NCBI RefSeq assembly: GCF_004139715.1
Contig: NZ_CP035544.1
Coordinates: forward strand, 992,001-1,056,000
Reading direction: 5' to 3'
Length of the DNA stretch: 64,000 bases
Source: Muriicola soli
GTDB taxonomy: Bacteria > Bacteroidota > Bacteroidia > Flavobacteriales > Flavobacteriaceae
The first letter of the stretch is position 1; each line of letters begins with the position of its first letter. Below the pieces are notes generated by a model. The model was not told the DNA's origin. It was given only the letters and a program-made list of their open reading frames with translations, and ran no database searches. A program made the position numbers and the translations under genes. Below, piece by piece: positions 9,456-18,400 of the stretch.

Positions 9456-10169
9456 TTGAAAGTTATCCTTCGATTCCTTCTGCTGCTCATTCTGCTAGCG
9501 GCCTGCAAAGAAAAGCCCCGAAAAAATTCAGAAGAACAAAAACAGATGTCTCCTCAAGTCGAAAGAGATACGGTGAAAGCCGCAGAAGTTCAACAACCTT
9601 TCCCTTCACTGGAGGAATTATCGGATACTACATTTGTGCGACTTGCCAATTACAGTTCGGAATTCTCTTATGAACTACGCTATGCGACGACGAATAATTT
9701 TCTCAAAACGAAGGTGTACGATTGCCCGGAATGCTACACCAGAAAAAAAACGGCAGTAGCGCTTATCGCTGCGAACAAAGAATTAGCTGAAAGGGGATAC
9801 AGGATTCGCTTTTTTGATTGTTACAGGCCCAATTCAGTACAATATAAAATGTGGGAGATCTACCCAAATCCGCAATACGTCGCAAATCCGGATAAAGGTT
9901 CAATTCACAACCGCGGCGGTGCTGTGGATATCACTCTTGAAACCTTAGATGGAAAGGTATTGGATATGGGAACCGATTTTGATTATTTCGGCAGAGAAGC
10001 TCATCACGATTACCTTGAAATGACAGAGGAAGTACTTCGCAACAGGACGCTGCTCAAAGGGGTTATGGAGAAAAATGGCTTCTGGTCTGTAAGAACCGAA
10101 TGGTGGCATTACAACCTTGGAAGCGCCTCCAGAGACCCGGTAGCCAACTTTAGCTGGAAATGTCCTTAG
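9456..10169 (+). CDS. VanX-like D-alanyl-D-alanine dipeptidase (M15D), lipoprotein
   Basis: Zinc dipeptidase of the VanX/DdpX family that cleaves D-Ala-D-Ala, used in Gram-negatives for peptidoglycan turnover. The zinc site is visible as SIHNRGGAVDITL (SxHxxGxxxD) and EWWHYNLG (ExxWH), with FFDCYRPNSVQ upstream. I start it at the TTG at 9456 because (M)KVILRFLLLLILLAACKEK is then a textbook lipoprotein signal with a lipidated Cys; the frame is open back to an ATG at 9384, but that adds a second hydrophobic stretch and comes within 7 bases of the divergent GH130 start. This gives about 237 residues. The 3' end overlaps the convergent methyltransferase gene by 20 bases. Envelope location is inferred from the signal. 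Confidence 0.86.
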   Translation: MKVILRFLLLLILLAACKEKPRKNSEEQKQMSPQVERDTVKAAEVQQPFPSLEELSDTTFVRLANYSSEFSYELRYATTNNFLKTKVYDCPECYTRKKTAVALIAANKELAERGYRIRFFDCYRPNSVQYKMWEIYPNPQYVANPDKGSIHNRGGAVDITLETLDGKVLDMGTDFDYFGREAHHDYLEMTEEVLRNRTLLKGVMEKNGFWSVRTEWWHYNLGSASRDPVANFSWKCP

Positions 10170-11340
10170 TGCATTGAATTACAATGCGTTGATTGTCTTT
10201 ATTTATAGTAAAAAATAAATATTTATCACCTCCGTCTTTTAGCTTGAATTTCTTCCGGATCGCTGCTACACGCTCAGGAAAATTACGGGTGCTGACATTT
10301 ACTTTGCTCCCTTTTATTGTTTTCAGGACTGCACTGTTATATGGCTTTATTTCCTCAATTCGAAATACGCGTCCGGGGAATGAAATCAGGGCATCTGAAG
10401 TATACAGATGACTGTGTTCATGCAGTTTTTTAACGTCGTGGGCTCTGCATATAGCTTTGAAGGCTCCGGCTTTTAAAACGGCACTGTTGGGTTCGTACAA
10501 ATAGGTAAGTGGATCAGAAAATGAACAGCTCGCAATTTTTTCTTTGTTGCGCTCAAATTCGAAGACTTGCTGCTCACTTTTCGTAAAATTTACAGCTGTG
10601 ATCTTAACCTCTTTGTTTGGACTGTCTTTCCGTAGAATCCACAGTAATTCCTTTACCTCATTATCTACTGCTACCACGTGTATTTCGGCCACCTCCTTTA
10701 ACTGTTCTATCCCGGCACTGAGGTCGAGTAGGGGTGAGGTCTTGATCATTACGGCTCCTGCTTTCCTGAGCAGGAGGTCGCGATGTAAAATAACATCCGG
10801 ACTGCAATCGGCAAGTTGAAACACTTTTTTCTTATCCTGATCACGTCTGCTGGGATCCAGATAGATCCAGTCAAATTCTGTCGCCGTGTTTTTGAGAAAC
10901 TCTATTCCGTCTGCACAATGAAAATCCACATTATTGATTCCTAAGGCTGTGGCATTCTGCCTGACGATCTCATTCAATTCAGGATCGATTTCGCAGTAGG
11001 TAACACGAGGTATTTTGCGACTAAAAAAATAAGTGTCTACTCCGAAACCGCCACTGAGGTCTGCCACCTGATTTCCACTGAGCATTGAGGCTTTGTGGGC
11101 TGCAGTAATTTCGGAGGAGGTTTGCTCGAGCTGCACTCTATTCGGATAGTAGATCCCAGGTGTTTTAAACCAGGTGGGTAGCTTTTCTTCTGCCTTTTTC
11201 TTCCCGTAGAGTTGTTGACCTAGTTCTTGTGCAGAGATTTGTAAAAACCGGGGCTTTGAAAGCAATACTGACACGATGTCAGTATTGTAATTATTTTCTA
11301 TAAAATCCTGTAGACCAGTTTTTAATATATTTTTATTCAA
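10150..11340 (-). CDS. Class I SAM-dependent methyltransferase with THUMP-like domain (PG_1098 type)
   Basis: 396-residue protein found in most Bacteroidota. The Rossmann methyltransferase core holds motif I VADLSGGFGVDTYFFS, the acidic CEIDPEL after strand 2, FHCADGIEFL, and the family mark WIYLDPSRRD. After it comes a C-terminal region with the NFPERVAAIRKKFKLKDGG segment of THUMP-like methyltransferases, so the substrate is probably an RNA base; this has not been assigned. The start is a TTG at 11340 (MNKNILKTGLQDFIENN); no ATG lies nearby. It is the downstream neighbour of the AI-2E transporter gene (7 bases apart) and overlaps the convergent dipeptidase gene at its 3' end. Confidence 0.9.
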   Translation of the reverse strand: MNKNILKTGLQDFIENNYNTDIVSVLLSKPRFLQISAQELGQQLYGKKKAEEKLPTWFKTPGIYYPNRVQLEQTSSEITAAHKASMLSGNQVADLSGGFGVDTYFFSRKIPRVTYCEIDPELNEIVRQNATALGINNVDFHCADGIEFLKNTATEFDWIYLDPSRRDQDKKKVFQLADCSPDVILHRDLLLRKAGAVMIKTSPLLDLSAGIEQLKEVAEIHVVAVDNEVKELLWILRKDSPNKEVKITAVNFTKSEQQVFEFERNKEKIASCSFSDPLTYLYEPNSAVLKAGAFKAICRAHDVKKLHEHSHLYTSDALISFPGRVFRIEEIKPYNSAVLKTIKGSKVNVSTRNFPERVAAIRKKFKLKDGGDKYLFFTINKDNQRIVIQCTKDISS

Positions 11341-11347
11341 ACTAAAA

Positions 11348-12448
11348 CTATAAGTCTTGAGTAAGTTTCTTTACGATCTTATTATCAGCCAAAAACTCCT
11401 TTAAAATGACCTTAATGGCGGTATATCCGGGTACAGCAACGATCATTCCCAACACTCCAAAAAGTAAACCGGCAATGATGATCACAAGGAAAATTTCCAG
11501 GGGGTGCGACTTCACACTGTTGGAGAAAATAAAGGGTTGCGAAAAGAAATTGTCGATAAGCTGACCTATGGCAAATCCTATCAATACGTACCCCGTTTTT
11601 GGAAGGATCACCTGGGTAAAATCGGCCCCTAAATTTGAGGTCATGGAGAGGAATATCATAAGCACCATGCCAATGATCGGCCCTACGTAAGGGATGATGT
11701 TAAACAAAGCACAGAGGAAGGCAATGACTATCGCATTGGGGATTCCCACAATCAACAGAACAATAGTGTAAATTATAAAGAGGATCATGATCTGAAATAG
11801 CAATCCCACGAAGTATCGCGATAACAATCCATTGATCTTATTTATGGAATTGGCCATACCCGATTCCTGGTTATTAGGCACAAATGTTAGCAGCCCCCTT
11901 TGAAAAAGAGAACTGTCTTTGAGAAAGAAAAAGGAAATAAACAGCACCGAAAACAGCCCGATGCTGGCAGCACTAAGCGTATTTATAAAGGAATTCAGGA
12001 TATTTGGAATAAAGCCAATATCGAGGCCATTAATCACATTTTTTTCAAGTTCGGTACCCTTAATGAGGTCGTTCACCTGATCGGCTGAAGCACCAAAATA
12101 AAGAATGATCTCCTGGTAAAGCGAACTGAATTTCATTCTCAGATCTTCGATGTTTAACAGCGACAGATTAGCCGCCTGTTCCGCTACAAGTGGGAAGAAC
12201 AAGGCAATAATTCCCGCCAGCACGGCAACCATCAAAACCATGGTCGTGATCACAGCCAGGGTATTCGGAAACTTTAATCGCTTCCTTAAGAATAATACGA
12301 CGGGCCTTCCGATTAGCGCGACCACTGCTGCCATCGATAGGTAGGCCAGAACAGATCTGATCTGGTAAAGGAAGTACAGAAGCAGAGCGATACCCGCAAG
12401 TATCCCTATCGCCCGTAAAATTCCCTTAGAAATGATATTGGAATTCAT
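11348..12448 (-). CDS. AI-2E family transporter (putative permease)
   Basis: 366-residue multi-pass membrane protein of the AI-2E exporter (YdiK/PerM) family. Hydropathy gives paired helices at the N-terminus (about 10-55), one at about 63-90, a long soluble helical loop (about 90-150), then several helices to residue 345, the usual pattern of eight segments. Family motifs are seen in the C-terminal half: FNIIPYVGPIIGMVL (about 252) and SHPLEIFLVIIIAGLLFGVLGMIVAVPG. Members move autoinducer-2, ions or other small molecules; the substrate here is unknown. It begins 3 bases after the DUF4159 gene stop and is followed at 7 bases by the methyltransferase gene, so the three form an operon. Confidence 0.9.
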   Translation of the reverse strand: MNSNIISKGILRAIGILAGIALLLYFLYQIRSVLAYLSMAAVVALIGRPVVLFLRKRLKFPNTLAVITTMVLMVAVLAGIIALFFPLVAEQAANLSLLNIEDLRMKFSSLYQEIILYFGASADQVNDLIKGTELEKNVINGLDIGFIPNILNSFINTLSAASIGLFSVLFISFFFLKDSSLFQRGLLTFVPNNQESGMANSINKINGLLSRYFVGLLFQIMILFIIYTIVLLIVGIPNAIVIAFLCALFNIIPYVGPIIGMVLMIFLSMTSNLGADFTQVILPKTGYVLIGFAIGQLIDNFFSQPFIFSNSVKSHPLEIFLVIIIAGLLFGVLGMIVAVPGYTAIKVILKEFLADNKIVKKLTQDL

Positions 12449-12451
12449 ATG

Positions 12452-13102
12452 CTAATTCTTAAAAGCGTATTGAATGATGTTCGCACCCATCTGAAGGGCC
12501 TTTTGCCTGACCTCAGGAGGATCATTGTGAACTTCAGGATCTTCCCAGCCGTCGCCCAGATCACTTTCGAAAGTAAAGAGGAGGACCAATCTGTTTTTAT
12601 CAAAAATACCCAATGCCTGTGGTCTCTTTCCGTCGTGCTCGTGAATCTTGGGTAAGCCGGTTGCAAATTTAAATTTCTGAGAAAAAATAGCGTGCTCCGG
12701 ACTCAATTCCTCCAATTCCTTATCTGGAAATATTTTTTTTATTTCCTTCCTGATGTAAGGTTCCATTCCGTAGTTATCATCGATATGTAAAAAGCCTCCT
12801 GCCAGGAGATAGGTTCTCAGGCTCCCGACTTCTTCATCACTAAAAAACACATTGCCGTGCCCTGTCATGTGAACATAAGGGTATTGAAACAAGAGGGGGC
12901 TACCCGGTTCCACAGTTTGTGGTTCAGGGCTGATTCTTGTGCTGATCGTTTGATTGCAAAAGCGGATTAGATTAGGCAAGGCGGTAGGATTTGCGTACCA
13001 GTCTCCGCCACCCTTGTATTTTAAAACGGCAATCTCTTGTCCCGATGCGGAGGTGAATGAAATTCCAAACCCAATAATGACTAACAGTACAATTTTTCTC
13101 AT
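12452..13102 (-). CDS. DUF4159 domain protein, exported
   Basis: 216-residue protein of a conserved Bacteroidota family without a known reaction. The ATG at 13102 is chosen since it opens a signal peptide (MRKIVLLVIIGFGISFTSASGQ); an upstream in-frame start at 13147 adds 15 polar residues. The mature part has the DUF4159 features: IAVLKYKGGGDWYANPTALPNLI, YPYVHMTGHGNVFFSDEEV and GGFLHIDDNYGM, a fold related to class I glutamine-amidotransferase-like domains. It closes with TFESDLGDGWEDPEVHND. It leads the AI-2E/methyltransferase gene run. The periplasmic location follows from the signal peptide; nothing more can be said of its job. Confidence 0.85.
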   Translation of the reverse strand: MRKIVLLVIIGFGISFTSASGQEIAVLKYKGGGDWYANPTALPNLIRFCNQTISTRISPEPQTVEPGSPLLFQYPYVHMTGHGNVFFSDEEVGSLRTYLLAGGFLHIDDNYGMEPYIRKEIKKIFPDKELEELSPEHAIFSQKFKFATGLPKIHEHDGKRPQALGIFDKNRLVLLFTFESDLGDGWEDPEVHNDPPEVRQKALQMGANIIQYAFKN

Positions 13103-13189
13103 TTTATTGCTCTTCGGCCTTTCAAATGTACGTAATAACTGGCTCAAACTTTTAAGAGCTAATCAGCTGTCGAAGCCCGATTTTTCATT

Positions 13190-13897
13190 TTATCTGCTGT
13201 TAAAAACGGCAACTGCGGTGCAGGCGTAAAGTGCGGCGGTTTCAGTTCGCAATCTGCTTTCACCTAATGAAACGGATAAGAATCCCTTTTCATAAGCGAG
13301 ATCCACCTCATTTTCTGTGAAGTCGCCTTCCGGTCCTATAAGGATAGTTATGCGTTTGTCAGGGGCAATTCGTCGCTTGAGCTCCACCTTTTCTTCTTTA
13401 TGGCAATGCGCAATAAAGCGTATGCCCTGATGTTCTTTTTCGAGGAATTCTTTCATGCTAACCGCCGGGTTTAGAACAGGAAGATAGCATCTCTGGGACT
13501 GTTTCATGGCTCCCTGAATCACCTTTTGTAAACGCTCCATCTTTAGCGTCTTCCTTTCAGATCGTTCACAAATAATAGGAGTGATCTCATTGATCCCGAT
13601 CTCGGTGGCCTTCTCCAAAAACCATTCAAACCGGTCATTACTTTTTGTAGGGGCAACTGCCATATGCAAATAATGCATTTTAGGGTGCCTTTTTTCAGCA
13701 GAGACCACAGTAGCTGTTGTATTCTTGGGGTCGGTATTATCCAGAGCGGCTACAAATATCCAGCCTTTGCCGTTGGTTACATGGAAATGATCCCCCTTCT
13801 TTTTGCGCAACACTTTTAAAAGGTGCCTGCCCTCATCCGGACTTAAGGAGAAAGTTTTTGATGATTCGGTAATTTCCGGATTGAAAAATAATTGCAT
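13190..13897 (-). CDS. rsmE: 16S rRNA (uracil-1498-N3)-methyltransferase
   Basis: SPOUT-class methyltransferase that modifies U1498 of 16S rRNA. The 235-residue product has the N-terminal PUA-like part (LSPDEGRHLLKVLRKKKGD) and the C-terminal knotted domain with ITLIGPEGDFTENEVDLA and VSLGESRLRTETAALYA, both RsmE signatures; the KATEIGINEITPIICERSE segment in the middle is also typical. The ATG at 13897 (MQLFFNPEI) matches the family N-terminus. The TTG six codons upstream would overlap the preceding gene's stop and is less likely. It lies 14 bases downstream of the TfoX-domain gene and is probably co-transcribed with it. Confidence 0.94.
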   Translation of the reverse strand: MQLFFNPEITESSKTFSLSPDEGRHLLKVLRKKKGDHFHVTNGKGWIFVAALDNTDPKNTTATVVSAEKRHPKMHYLHMAVAPTKSNDRFEWFLEKATEIGINEITPIICERSERKTLKMERLQKVIQGAMKQSQRCYLPVLNPAVSMKEFLEKEHQGIRFIAHCHKEEKVELKRRIAPDKRITILIGPEGDFTENEVDLAYEKGFLSVSLGESRLRTETAALYACTAVAVFNSR

Positions 13898-13911
13898 AAG
13901 CGTATGTTGTA

Positions 13912-14256
13912 TCAAGATTTTAATTTTACTCTGGCGTGTTCAATTCCAAGGGCAATATATCGATGAAGTTCTTTTTCACTTTGGAGGCCTTCCTGGGAAA
14001 CATAGATAAATTCTTTCATTGGCTTTTTTGTGAAATCCATGGGTCGCACATGATTCATTTTGAGCATCTCCTCCATTTTCTCTTCAACAACCCTAACCGC
14101 CAATTCTTCTCCAATAATACCGATGGTCATCTTACCCCTCAAAAGAAATGCGAGTCCACCAAACATCTTCTTCTCTGTTAGATCAGATTGCAAACTTGCG
14201 GGGTAGGATAACAATGCTTTCCGAATTCTTTCAGCCAACACAGCGTCAAAGGGCAT
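13912..14256 (-). CDS. TfoX/Sxy N-terminal domain protein
   Basis: 114-residue protein consisting of one TfoX N-terminal domain. Visible marks are LAERIRKALL, the hallmark EKKMFGGLAFLLRGKMTIGI and the C-terminal PMDFTKKPMKEFIYVS. TfoX/Sxy proteins regulate competence in gammaproteobacteria, but stand-alone N-terminal-domain proteins are widespread in Bacteroidota without a proven role, so a competence function should not be assumed. It sits upstream of rsmE (14 bases) and downstream of tsaD, with a 75-base AT-rich gap on the tsaD side in which no perfect promoter box was found. Confidence 0.88.
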   Translation of the reverse strand: MPFDAVLAERIRKALLSYPASLQSDLTEKKMFGGLAFLLRGKMTIGIIGEELAVRVVEEKMEEMLKMNHVRPMDFTKKPMKEFIYVSQEGLQSEKELHRYIALGIEHARVKLKS

Positions 14257-14331
14257 TTAAAGCAATTTTAGACAAACAATACAACTTAAATATAGCGTAT
14301 TTTCCCTAACACAAATGATTTACATCTACTC

Positions 14332-15357
14332 TCAGGGGATGACGTATCTCGGCTTAGCCGAGATGCTCTGGTCACTAAATATTTCTTCGCGATACTTCAG
14401 GTAACCCACAATTCCAATCATGGCGGCATTGTCTGTACAGTATTCGAATTTTGGGATATAGGTTGTCCAACCTAATTCACTTTCAGCATTTTTCAGTGCT
14501 TTTCGGATGCCGGAATTTGCCGAAACCCCACCTCCGATGGCAATTTGTTTAATTCCGGTCTCTTTTACCGCCTTTTTTAATTTACTCATCAAAATTTCGA
14601 TGATGGTATATTGGATGGAGGCACAGATGTCCTCTTTATGCTCCTCAATGAAATTGGGATTTTTTGCCGTTTCTCTTTGAATAAAGTATAAAATACTGGT
14701 TTTTAATCCACTAAAACTAAAATCAAGACCTTTCACTTTAGGCTTGGGGAAGGGAAAGGCATGGGCATTGCCATTTTGAGCTAATTTATCTACCAGGGGT
14801 CCGCCAGGGTAAGGTAATCCGATAATCTTGGCTGTTTTATCAAAGGCTTCTCCTACTGCATCATCGAGGGTTTCTCCCAAAATCTCCATATCAAAATAGT
14901 CCCTGACCAATACAATCTGGGTATGTCCGCCGCTTATGGTTAAGGCCAAAAATGGAAAGCCCGGCGAATTAAAGTCTTCTTCCTTGATAAAATGGGCAAG
15001 GATATGGGCCTGCATGTGGTTTACCTCTATCAGTGGAATTTGCAATCCCAGCGCCATGGATTTGGCAAAGGAAGTACCTACAAGAAGAGAACCCATCAAG
15101 CCCGGTCCTCTGGTAAAAGCTATGGCTGATAGCTGATTTTTATCGATCTTTGCTTTAGCCAGGGCCTGGTGGATTACAGGGACAATATTTTGCTGGTGTG
15201 CCCTTGATGCTAATTCCGGAACCACACCGCCGTATTCTTCGTGAATCTTCTGTGTGGCTACAACATTGCTCAAGGTAATATCATTTTGCATTACGGCAGC
15301 TGAAGTGTCGTCACAAGAAGATTCTATGGCCAGTATATAGATATTTTGATTTTTCAC
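14332..15357 (-). CDS. tsaD: tRNA N6-adenosine threonylcarbamoyltransferase
   Basis: Essential enzyme that transfers the threonylcarbamoyl group to A37 of ANN-decoding tRNAs, acting with TsaB and TsaE. The 341-residue product follows the family throughout: ILAIESSCDDTSAAV at the start, GGVVPELASRAHQQNI with the iron-binding HxxxH helix further on (NHMQAHILAH), LTISGGHTQIV, DDAVGEAFDKTAKIIGLPYPGGP and the C-terminal CTDNAAMIG. The start codon is GTG at 15357, preceded at 28 bases by a perfect TANNTTTG box on the same strand. It diverges from tamB, as in many Flavobacteriaceae. Confidence 0.97.
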   Translation of the reverse strand: MKNQNIYILAIESSCDDTSAAVMQNDITLSNVVATQKIHEEYGGVVPELASRAHQQNIVPVIHQALAKAKIDKNQLSAIAFTRGPGLMGSLLVGTSFAKSMALGLQIPLIEVNHMQAHILAHFIKEEDFNSPGFPFLALTISGGHTQIVLVRDYFDMEILGETLDDAVGEAFDKTAKIIGLPYPGGPLVDKLAQNGNAHAFPFPKPKVKGLDFSFSGLKTSILYFIQRETAKNPNFIEEHKEDICASIQYTIIEILMSKLKKAVKETGIKQIAIGGGVSANSGIRKALKNAESELGWTTYIPKFEYCTDNAAMIGIVGYLKYREEIFSDQSISAKPRYVIP

Positions 15358-15358
15358 C

Positions 15359-15366
15359 TAGCTTTG
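15359..15366 (+). promoter_or_regulatory. Candidate -7 promoter box for tamB
   Basis: TAGCTTTG, a perfect match to the Bacteroidota -7 consensus TANNTTTG on the plus strand. Transcription would begin near 15372, which is upstream of every possible tamB start discussed in that entry and leaves a very short leader. No good -33 TTTG was found at the usual spacing, so this is a candidate only. Confidence 0.45.
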
Positions 15367-15384
15367 GAATAATTATTGGTCGCA

Positions 15385-15392
15385 CAAAGGTA
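15385..15392 (-). promoter_or_regulatory. Candidate -7 promoter box for tsaD
   Basis: On the minus strand this reads TACCTTTG, a perfect TANNTTTG box lying 28 bases before the tsaD GTG. A TTTG that could serve as the -33 element lies 16 bases further upstream (slightly short of the usual 17-23). It interleaves with the tamB box on the other strand, so the two divergent promoters overlap. Confidence 0.55.
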
Positions 15393-15451
15393 AATCATAT
15401 CGTCCTATCAAAAAACTAAGAAAAATAGGGATTAGGATACTGCTAGCAGTA

Positions 15452-18400
15452 TTGCTGGTCTTGGTTTTAAGCTCCATAATTCTTTCTTTACCGGTGGTCC
15501 AGACCAACCTGGCAAAGTATGCAACCAACTCCATTAACGAGGAATTTGGGACCAATATCAATATAGATCGGCTGCGTGTATCTCTTATTTCCTGGGATAC
15601 GGCCCTGGAAGGTATTTTTATTCAGGACTATCAACAGGATACCTTAATCTATATTGAAGAATTAAATACCTCTGTTTTAAGCATCCGGAACCTCATGGCC
15701 GGTAGCCTTGAATTCGGCGCTATAGAAATAGACGGACTCAATTTTAAGCTTAAAAAATATGAAGGGGAGACCAGTACAAATCTCGATATCTTCGTCGCCA
15801 AATTGGACAGCAATAAGCCAAGAACCCCGGGTAACCCACCTTTTTATCTTTCTTCTTCAGACATTGAAATACAAAACTCGGTCTTTCGGCTAATCGACGA
15901 AAATATCGAGAATTCAGAAACCTTAAATTTTAAAAATCTGAATCTCACCGCGCGGCAATTTCAGATCCTGGGCCCTGAAGTGACCACAGAGATCGAAGCT
16001 TTGTCATTTTTGAGCAAAAGGGGTATAGAACTCTCCAAACTGGGAACTTCGTTTACCTATACCACCCAACAGATGAGATTTGATTCCCTGAACATCACAA
16101 CGCCAAATTCACAGCTTGTCGGAAATCTGGTTTTTGATTACAATAGGGAAGACTTTGCTGATTTCCTCAATAAAGTGAATCTCACGGCGAACTTTGTAGA
16201 TTCTAAAGTGTCCCTGGATGATATCAACACTTTGAGTCAGCAATTCGGTACAGGCAAAGAGGTGTTATTTTCCGCATCGCTCAACGGGGTGCTCAACGAC
16301 CTGAATGTCAATGAAGTGTTCCTTACCACTGAGAATACCGGAATCAGGGGAGATTTTAATTTTAAAAACTTATTTACTAAAAACAATCCTTTTGTCCTGG
16401 AGGCTGGGATCAAAAATATCACCACTAGTTATTACGAGCTTAGGTCGCTCATGCCCGAGGTATTGGGTGCATCTATTCCTTCCACCTTCTCCAAACTAGG
16501 TCAGTTTACGGTTCGCGGGGATGCGACTATCACCGAATCATCTGTTCAAACCAGAGTCAATATTAATAGTAGTATTGGGAGTAGCTACGTAGATCTTACC
16601 CTCACCGACGTGGACCAAATTGAAAACGCCCGATACAAAGGATTTGTGTCCCTAATCGATTTTGACCTGGGCCGATTTGTCAATGACGAAAAACTGGGAC
16701 TGGCTTCCATGGATGTGAATGTGGAAGGCACAGGATTTGCTCAGGACAACCTCAATACGGAGGTGATCGGCCAGGTGTATTCCATAGAATTCAACAAATA
16801 CAATTATCAGGATCTCAATGTTTCGGGTATTCTTAAAGATCAGTTATTCGATGGTTCACTAGTGGTAAAGGACCCCAACTTTAATCTTGATTTTAAAGGG
16901 CTGGCCGACTTTGGTGGCGCTGTGAATAATTTCAACTTTGATGCTTCAGTGGCCTATGCTGACCTTAAAAAACTAAATTTTATCAGGGACAGCGTTTCCA
17001 TTTTTAAGGGCGATGTAAAAATGGATATCTCCGGAAGTAATCTCGATGATGTAGTAGGTAACATTTCCTTTTCAAATACCAATTACCAAAACATAAACAA
17101 TACCTATTTCTTTGAGGATTTCAAGGTAACTTCTTCGTTTGGCCAGGATAGTATCAGAACGGTTGAAATTAATTCTCCGGATATCATTACCGGATTTATG
17201 CGGGGTAGGTTTAAAGTGAACGAGCTCGAAAAACTAATCCGGAATTCCATCGGGAGCATCTACACAAATTACAAGCCTTTCGATATATCAGAAGGACAGA
17301 TACTCGATTTTAATTTTAAAATCTACAACAAGATTGTCGATGTGTTTTTTCCTCAGGTTGCCTTTGATCCCAACACATTTATCAGAGGGAACATCGTTGC
17401 GGATGAGGGCGACTTTAAACTCAATTTTAAATCGCCCAGGATATCGGCTTTTGAGAATGTCTTTGATAGTATCGATGTAAAAATCGACAACAAAAATCCG
17501 CTCTTTAACACTTATGTCTCGGTATCTGATGTCAAATCGGTATACTACGATCTCAAGGACTTTAATCTCATCAACACAACCCTCTCTGACACACTCTTTT
17601 TCCGAACAGAATTCAAAGGCGGGAGGGAATTTAACGACAGTTATAACCTTAACTTTTATCACACTTTTAATGCGCAGAATCGTTCGGTTATTGGTCTGAA
17701 ACGTTCGGATGTCAATTTTAAGGGAAATACATGGGTTTTAAATAAAGATGGTGATCGGAAGAACAAAGTGATTATCAGCAGATCGCTAGACAGCATCCAG
17801 ATTGAGGAGATCGTCATGAATAATGATAACCGGGAACAGATCAGGCTGCGAGGTGAACTGGCAGATTCTACCTATAAAGATCTTCAACTCGATTTTAAAA
17901 TTGTCTCCTTAAATAAGATCACCCCGAGTATCGACAGCCTGAAACTGCAGGGGGAAATCAATGGCACCTTGAATATTCTTCAGAAAGATGATATTTATCT
18001 GCCCTCCTGTAACCTGCAAATTTCAGATTTCGGGGTTAATGATATCGCGCTAGGGGAGTTGAGTATTGGTATCGTAGGGAACAGGGATCTTACCGAATAT
18101 GTCGTAAACTCTCAAATCTCAGATGACGGAGTTGAGAAATTCAGTCTTTTAGGAAATTTCAACAATAGAAATGATATTCCCGATGCTGATCTGATGGCCA
18201 ACTTCAACAACTTCAGCCTGGAACCCTTCAGTCCTCTGGGAGAAGGAATTATCACCAATATCCGAGGAATGCTCAACGGTGCAGCCCAGATCAAAGGAGA
18301 TCTTCGGAACCCAAATATTAGCGGACTTCTTAATCTCAACGATGCAGGAATCGCTATACCGTACCTGAACGTGGATTACAGTTTTGGCCCCAATTCACGA

